A program made the translations under genes and the position numbers. Positions 58,076-64,000 of a stretch of 64,000 nt of DNA are shown piece after piece. The stretch spans positions 1,518,252-1,582,251 of the forward strand of contig RPFO01000667.1 in the NCBI GenBank assembly GCA_009746045.1, given 5' to 3'. Every line of letters begins with the position of its first letter. The first letter of the stretch is position 1. The notes beneath the pieces were generated by a model that saw nothing but the letters and a program-made list of their open reading frames with translations, made no database searches and was not told where the DNA came from. Source of the DNA: Mesostigma viride. Its lineage: Eukaryota; Streptophyta; Mesostigmatophyceae; Mesostigmatales; Mesostigmataceae.

Positions 58076-58730
58076 AATTTGTGCAGCATGGGGTAGAGAG
58101 CGCTTAGCCCCAGCCAGCATGTCGTAGTCAAACAACAAATAGTAAACTAAATGCTGCAAACTGCATAGTACTGGGGTAATTTTATGGCCGTCCATGTAGG
58201 AACTCAGCATTAGTGCACCCACAGAGATGCCAGACTCTCCTAATGAGTGGTTTCGATTGCAGCTGTGGCTAGCCTCCGGGCATAATCGAGGGAAGACGGG
58301 TGTCTAGAGCTGCCCCCTTCCCAGTGTGCAACCTACAGGTAGTCGGGCACTTCGCTCGCACCAACCAGGTAGACACATAATCTGGCCCCTCCTCAGGGCT
58401 GCGACCTGCTCAGCCTGGCAGGCACCTCCTCACGTGGGACGGGCCCAGCAATGCTAGACGCCGCAAGGCCCGCACTTTCAAGGAGCAGCTAGAAGAGGAT
58501 AGGGGGGGCCTAGGCCTCTCCGTGATTTGGAAAAAGATGATGGACAAGGCCAAGTGGGCTCAGGTTATAGAGGACAACGACCCCCAGGGGTCCAGTGGGG
58601 AAGCGCCCGCGTGTCTGCAAACGCGGGAAGCATTCTAGGCAAGACCACTAGGGTCGCGGGCACCATAGATATAGAGTAGGACTGTTTTTTGTACCTAGAT
58701 AGAATAGACCGGTAGGATTGCGTGTACCGA
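58076..58730 (+). mobile_element. Intergenic DNA with LINE ORF2 C-terminal relics
   Basis: At about 58330 a frame reads VVGHFARTNQVDT, matching the C-terminal GHLARTSQVD region of the ORF2 at 5390-5881. At 58440-58640 it reads RRKARTFKEQLEED, then [15 protein letters not shown], like C-termini of LINE RT proteins. No intact gene. Confidence 0.45.
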
Positions 58731-59164
58731 TCCATCCATCCATCCATCCATCCATCCATCCATCCATCCATCCATCCATCCATCCATCCATCCATCCATC
58801 CATCCATCCATCCATCCATCCATCCATCCATCCATCCATCCATCCATCCATCCATCCATCCATCCATCCATCCATCCATCCATCCATCCATCCATCCATC
58901 CATCCATCCATCCATGCATCCATCCATCCCTCCGTCCGTCCGTCCGTCCGTCCGTCCGTCCGTCCGTCCGTCCGTCCGTCCGTCCGTCCGTCCGTCCGTC
59001 CGTCCGTCCGTCCGTCCGTCCGTCCGTCCGTCCGTCCGTCCGTCCGTCCGTCCGTCCGTCCGTCCGTCCGTCCGTCCGTCCGTCCGTCTGTCCGTCCGTC
59101 CGTCCGTCCGTCCGTCCGTCTGTCCGTCCGTCCGTCCGTCCATCCATCCATTGATCCATCCATC
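58731..59164. repeat. (TCCA)n - (TCCG)n - (TCCA)n tetranucleotide array
   Basis: About 50 TCCA units, a switch at about 58930, about 50 TCCG units with two TCTG variants, then a few TCCA again. The frames in it (His-Pro-Ser-Ile, Arg-Pro-Ser-Val, Asp-Gly-Trp-Met repeats) are spurious. Confidence 0.97.
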
Positions 59165-59294
59165 GGGGTGAATGCTCCGTGACTCCCCAACGGGAGTGCT
59201 CACGAGTTGCCATGGAGTACTATGCTAATCTCATTAGAAAATAATTGCTCGGAAGTTACAATATCGTCTGCATCATGCCCCTGCGCGCAACCAT

Positions 59295-60200
59295 ATTAAT
59301 TAATTAATTAATTAATAACCATATAGTCACGGGTGGGGAGCATGCTCCCCGACACCGCCGATGATGTAGACATCCGCATCGGCCTGGCCTGGGCTAGGCT
59401 TCCTTCGCTCAAAACCTACTGGCGCTCGAAGGGCCTGGGCGAGCACTACAAGCGCATGCTCTTCAAGGTCCTCGTCCTCACGGTGCTTACGTATGGCGCC
59501 GAGGCATGGACACTCACGGACACGCTGGCCGCCAAGCTAGACGGCACCTTTCACAGGATGCTTCGACAGGTCCTGAATGTAGGGTTTTCCACGCATAGGT
59601 CATTAGAGTCTTTGTATCAGGGTATGCCTCGCATTTCGGACGAGATCGATTAGGCAGCGTAGGATAGCATTTGTAGGACATCTTGCTCGCACCAGTCAGG
59701 TAGATACCGCCCTTGCGCATGCCCCTTGGTCTCCGGCCGGCCCCCAGCGGTCTGGCCAACCAGGGCGGCACATCCTGACCTGGCCTGGCCCCAAGGACAT
59801 TCCTAGAAAGCTGGGTAAACCTGCCATGAGCTACATCCAGATGTTGCTGGCCGACCTCATGGTCCCAGCTCAGTTTGAACACCGCATTCATTCCCTCTCT
59901 CTTGCTTGGACTGCTATGAAAAACAAGAAGCGGCCGTCACTGCTATGCAGAACAAGAAGCGGTGGCAGAAGATTGTCCAGGCTCACACGCCAGCCCCTGT
60001 GGGCAAGCCCCCTCCCCCAAGTGGAAGGGGCGCTTTGCTGAGTAGCGTAGTTAGGATTTTCTAGACTAGATAGCTTAGAGTTAGCTTAGTTCGATTCCGC
60101 GGCTCCGCCCACCTCCACCCATCCTGAGCAAGGAATATGTGCTACATGATCTCCCAACGGAGTCACGTTATAATTTAATTTAATTTTATGTTTAATAGTC
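59295..60200 (+). mobile_element. 5'-truncated LINE ORF2 fragment with tail
   Basis: Starts right after (ATTA)n at 59295-59319. Frame 59333 onward reads LPDTADDVDIRIGLAWARL, then WRSKGLGEHYKRMLFKV, then LTYGAEAWTL, homologous to the C-terminal third of the ORF2 at 5390-6100. A frame break follows at 59648, then GHLARTSQVDTAL and FEHRIHSLS continue. The ORF2-type 3' UTR, a hairpin at 60145-60167 and an AATT-rich tail follow. Confidence 0.75.
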
Positions 60201-60274
60201 ACGGGCCTGTCCACGCCACCATATAGTCATTAGCAACCATATAGTCACGGGTCCACGCCACCATGCCATCTTCA

Positions 60275-60342
60275 GAAGGGTGTGTGGCAGGGCTGCGTGC
60301 TCTCGCCCCACATCTGTTAATTATTGTCGTTGATTATGTACG
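60275..60342 (+). mobile_element. Tiny LINE reverse-transcriptase fragment
   Basis: Reads GVWQGCVLSPHLLIIVVDYV, motif B of the reverse transcriptase, isolated from the rest. Confidence 0.6.
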
Positions 60343-60474
60343 TAATGACTGATTCAGGCGCGCAATCGGTTTGCTCGCATTAAGTGGGTAGGGAACCCAG
60401 GGTGAAGGTCGCCAACAACTGAGTTCTGGCACGGTGGGGCGGACACGGAGATTAGTTAATTAAATCATTAGAAA

Positions 60475-61007
60475 CATAACTCCGTTGGGAGTCATTGAAT
60501 TGAATTGAATTGAATTGTAACATAACTCCGTTGGGAGTATATGTAGCACATAGCCCAGAGAAGGGGCATATGGCCTATCATACATTCTAGGCTACTTCAT
60601 GCAAGGGTGGGAATGTAAGCTACCCCTGCTCTAGGTGCACCAGGGCACCTGCACCCTCATGGTCTATCACGCTATGCCCGGGTAAGGGGGGAGCATGCCT
60701 GTGAGGGAGGAAGATCATCATGGCTATACAAGAGCTAGGACATGGCTTCTCGACAGAGAGCATCTCTCTGCATGGCATAGCATGGCTCAATTCTTAATGC
60801 AACATCCATGGGGGTCCCGTTATAGGCAGGGCTTGGCTAAATTCTGTAGACAACATCCATGGGGGCCATTATGGGCGCACATGCGCGTGGGCCACATGCT
60901 AGGCTAAGCCTGACTAATCTACACTACTGGTATGAATTCCCTAGTCTGGGGTGGCAGGAGGGGGCTGCCAGCTAGGGCTTGTGGTCAACGTGGATGACCG
61001 CCCCCTG
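60475..61007 (-). mobile_element. LINE ORF1-type tail with last codons of ORF1
   Basis: Minus-strand tail ending in (AATTC)n and a hairpin at 60521-60543 (CATA/TATG, bulged T, ACTCC/GGAGT). A second, weaker hairpin lies at 60475-60497. At 60955-61007 the ORF1 C-terminus (VIHVDHKP-type codons) is still readable before truncation. Confidence 0.7.
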
Positions 61008-61041
61008 GGAGTCATATGTAGCACATATCCCGGAGCTTGAA

Positions 61042-61222
61042 GATCCTGGGCCGGATGCAAGTGCCCTGGTGCACCTAGAGAAAGGGTACGTCCTTTACAT
61101 CCCCACCCTTGCAGGAAGTAGCTTAGGATGTATGATAGGCCATATGCCCCCTCTCAAGGGCTATGTGCTACATATACTCCCAACGGAGTTATGTTACAAT
61201 TCAATTCAATTCAATTCAATAT
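61042..61222 (+). mobile_element. Tail-only LINE insertion, second example
   Basis: About 180 bp of tail with hairpin 61171-61193 and an (AATTC)n end, inserted into a minus-strand tail. The repeat atcccggag flanks it (about 61033 and 61221), a likely target duplication. Confidence 0.65.
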
Positions 61223-61869
61223 CCCGGAGAATGGGGCATATGGCTTTAACTACATTCTGGGCTACTTCCTGCAAGGTTGGGGATGTAAACGACACTTGCT
61301 CTAGGTGCACCATCAATGTAATGACCAAGGGCACCTAGCTGCACCACCATGCTCTCTCAGAGATCAATTAAGGCCTGTCATGGGGTGGAAGATCATCATG
61401 GATATACACGAGCTAGGGCATGGCTCAGTTCTCATCAGAGAGTGACTCTCTGCATATAGGCAGAGCTGGGCTAAATGCATGCTTAATGCATCATCCATGG
61501 GGCGTCCCATTATAGGCAGAGCGGGGCTGAAGTCTTAAAGCATCATCCATGGGGGCCATTATGGGCGCACATGCGCGTGGGCCACTTGCTATGCTAAGCC
61601 TTACTAATCTACACTACTGCTATATTCCCTAGACTGGGGTTGCTGGGGTGGCAGGGGGTGCCTGCCAGCTAGGGCTTGTGGTCGACGTGAATGACGTCCC
61701 CCCTCCAGTATACCGGTTTCCCCCGGCCCTGCCCTCTGCCGGAGCTGGAGGTAGTTCGGCCATATAGCTCCGTCGCGTCGTCGTTCGGTTGTACGTGCTG
61801 GGCCAGGGTCAAGTCGTCGTCCAGCGTGTAGCGAGTACGCCCTCGCCGGAGAGCTTCTTGCATTGGCAT
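61223..61869 (-). mobile_element. LINE tail and ORF1 C-terminal fragment
   Basis: Tail sequence to about 61620, then ORF1 C-terminus (61869-61669: RYTLDDDLTLAQHV, then GKPVYWRGDVIHVDHKP). Confidence 0.7.
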
Positions 61870-61889
61870 TTAAGGGGACGGGACATGCC

Positions 61890-61915
61890 CGAATTTTTTG
61901 GCGCCAAAAAATTCG
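61890..61915. promoter_or_regulatory. Perfect 26-bp palindrome containing back-to-back E2F sites
   Basis: The centre is TTTTTTGGCGCCAAAAAA, which contains the palindromic E2F/DP consensus TTTGGCGC/GCGCCAAA. ATTCGCGCCG, another E2F-like core, follows immediately. It could mark the promoter of a cell-cycle gene to the right, but no such gene was recognised. Confidence 0.45.
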
Positions 61916-62049
61916 CGCCGGAACCGAAGGTCATAAATTTCACGTGCACGGTGCGCGCACCCCTTGCGGAAGTGGCCATGGCGACTGCGTTCAGGCGAAA
62001 CTACCACACTAGGGCAGGCGAAATGCAAAATTTTACTCGAATCTAAAAG

Positions 62050-63280
62050 ACGATGAGTTTATGATGTTAGTTTGTGGCGGAAATCAGCTGGTTTACAATA
62101 TCGCTGCTGTTTTTTTATGCCATCGGCATGGGGGGTAATCTGAATTTTTTGGTCGCGCGGAATAAAATAGAATTCATGATAGCGGCAGTAAAATCGCGGT
62201 TGTTAGGGTTGTTTTGACCGTGAAGCAGGCGTTAATACCCTTTGCATCGAATTCTAAACCGAGCTGGTGCTTTTTTCCAGATTTTCGGCCATTGTCGGTA
62301 AGTAATTGTTCAGACCTGCGCACTGCGTGTCTGACCTGTCCATGGAAGAACGGCGGTTGTTGCGCGCCTGGGCGAGGGATTTACGAGGGCGAGGTACAGA
62401 TTTGTCGCGAATGTTATCTGCTATCAGTGCTTTCTTCTATGAGCTCATCGTTCGAGGTTTTTTGCGTTCTTTTTGGGCAGTTTCCGCCAGCTATCTCGCC
62501 GTCGCATGCCGTTGTGTTGTCGAATACCTGGCAGCTTTAGATTGTTTTCGTTGATGTCGTGATCAGGGCCGCTTCAGTCGCAGCCTATAGCTCTTCGGGA
62601 AGGTATAAGGCATTTCATAAAACGTGTTCCGGCAAGGATGTTGTGCGTATGGACGCTTCTTGTTGTGTGAGAGTGACGCACCCTCTCTTCGCAGCGGCAT
62701 CACAGCGCTCATGCGCTGAAGGGCCGCCAATGGTTTCTTTGCATTTTATCGTGCAGGGATGGAAGTGTTTTAGTGATGATGATGTTGGAGATATTGCATT
62801 TGTGTGACTGCATGTAGATAGCTGGCACCAATGGTTGTTTGAGCTTTCCTTTGTTATGATGATGTGACAAGACTACAATGTGCTGAGCCAACCATGGTTG
62901 ACATGCATGACTGCATGCAAGCTATATATACCATGTTCCTACTTGGTTCCTTGCCCTCCATAGTCCCAGTTTGTCATCCATGCCGGGGAGGACAGTTTAG
63001 GAGGTGTTGTTGAGTTGATTAGCTTGGTTGTCATCAACCTTACACTCTAACCTAGGAGAAACATAGGAAATGCTGCTTAGGCATATTAGGGCTACCATCG
63101 TCAAGGCTATGAACATATTTACAAGGCTGGCCATGCTGGAGGGATGATGAAGACATATGAGGTGCGTGGCCACCCCTTCGTACATTGTAAACATACTCAG
63201 CATGGTTTTGGTGCATGTTGGATGGCATATGAAGTGGCACTGTGGGGTTACTAACTTACTGAGTGGTCCTTAGCGCCTTG
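62050..63280. other. Stretch with no recognised gene
   Basis: Read on both strands. The longest plausible frame (ATG near 62342, MEERRLLRAWARDLRGRG, then hydrophobic residues, about 70 codons, stop at 62554) has no known domain and may be chance. AT-rich towards 63 kb. Confidence 0.35.
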
Positions 63281-63880
63281 TCAGGTGGTCATATAGGAAA
63301 CCCATCAACTTGAGTAGTTCTTGTCACAATGACCCCCCACGTTGAGCATGCGTTGCCGTCAGCGTGCAAGAGTTAATTATGTGTGCTTTGGTCAGTTTGC
63401 AGATGTCCTTGATGAAGAAGGAGGTGCTAGTGTGGCTGAATGGTTACTCTAATTTCCTTGTAGAGTCTACATGGGTGGCCGTCTTGGAATGGTTGTAACT
63501 TGGGCAGTTCTTGTCAGAATGGCGTCAAACCTTGAACATAGGAGGTACCGTATGTGCAGAGGTTGGCAGCATGTGGTTTGGCCAGTTTTTGCATGGTTTG
63601 GATGGATAAAGGGGTGTTTATGGTGTAAGATACACTAAAAAACCTCCCTTAGCTTCGTCACAGGTGGCTACCTAGGAAATCCATCAACTAGAGCTGCGCT
63701 CGTCAGAATGACCTGAAAATTTGGGGCTGCATGTCCCCCCACCTGTAATATTTGGGAATATATGGTGGAGCATGATATGATGTGTTTATGATTTGATTTT
63801 TTTGGGTGGGATTAAAAAAGTACCTGTTTTGCGGGAAATCCATCAACGTGAGTAAACATTCTTATTTCTTGGTCCCAATT
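63281..63880 (+). repeat. Degenerate tandem repeat of about 160-190 bp
   Basis: Related blocks (AGGAAA.CCATCAACT.GAG...CTTGTCA.AATGACC) start at about 63293, 63480 (weak), 63672 and 63832. No gene is visible up to the window end at 64000. Confidence 0.55.
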
Positions 63881-64000
63881 AGGTAGAATTTCTCAAAAGT
63901 GGGGGAACTATGCGGGAATATATGATTTGGTCCCAATATGTTTGCCCATTGTCCTAGGGAAAATGTGACTAAAATAGCGTCTTTTTCTATTTTTAGCGCG

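Noticed and set aside
58731-59164. CRISPR array
   Set aside because: Simple tandem repeats without unique spacers, in a eukaryotic context with introns.
58565-59213. Asp-Gly-Trp-Met and His-Pro-Ser-Ile repeat proteins
   Set aside because: Six-frame readings of the TCCA/TCCG tetranucleotide array.

Overview
The window looks like nuclear DNA of a chlorophyte-like green alga. Several features point this way: GC-rich genes with many GT-AG introns, a plant-type ER Hsp90 ending in KDEL, degenerate TTTAGGG telomere-type repeats inside introns, a TGTAA motif after a stop codon (the usual green-algal poly(A) signal), and L1-like LINEs. The species cannot be named from this sequence alone.

Host genes, left to right: a polyglutamine protein running off the left edge (1-899, minus); alpha-tubulin (15399-16754, minus); a small two-exon gene followed 47 nt later by a FYVE-finger/ankyrin protein (19067-20552, plus); a very large HEATR6-like HEAT-repeat gene (21981-33457, minus); GRP94/endoplasmin (34058-41319, plus, 13 exons), divergent from HEATR6; two tRNA-Gly(TCC) genes (46911-47134, minus); and a GT29 sialyltransferase-like gene (about 49923-57994, plus).

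Most of the remainder is mobile DNA. At 1-15 kb a piggyBac-like TTAA element sits inside the 3' remnant of a retroelement carrying a CCHC finger and a PD-(D/E)XK-like domain; two larger copies of that retroelement, both with target-site duplications, lie nearby. An APE/RT-type LINE (5265-8873) and four ORF1-only units follow. At 41-46 kb there is another ORF1 unit, LINE tails and a 630-bp inverted repeat. At 58-62 kb there are LINE fragments and tails. The LINE ends share a short 3' hairpin whose stems covary from copy to copy.

Tandem repeats are extreme and mostly intronic. A 2-kb GGGGAA/GGGAA tract ends 7 bp from a HEATR6 splice acceptor. A CCCCG array and a 5-kb two-monomer satellite fill one GT29 intron. 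In each case the sense strand is the pyrimidine strand. A 9-bp minisatellite occupies the loop of a large inverted repeat between alpha-tubulin and the FYVE gene.

No bacterial-type operons, CRISPR arrays or rRNA genes were seen. Gene functions rest on motif recognition by eye. Exon borders were chosen by splice consensus plus reading-phase agreement and have not been tested against transcripts.
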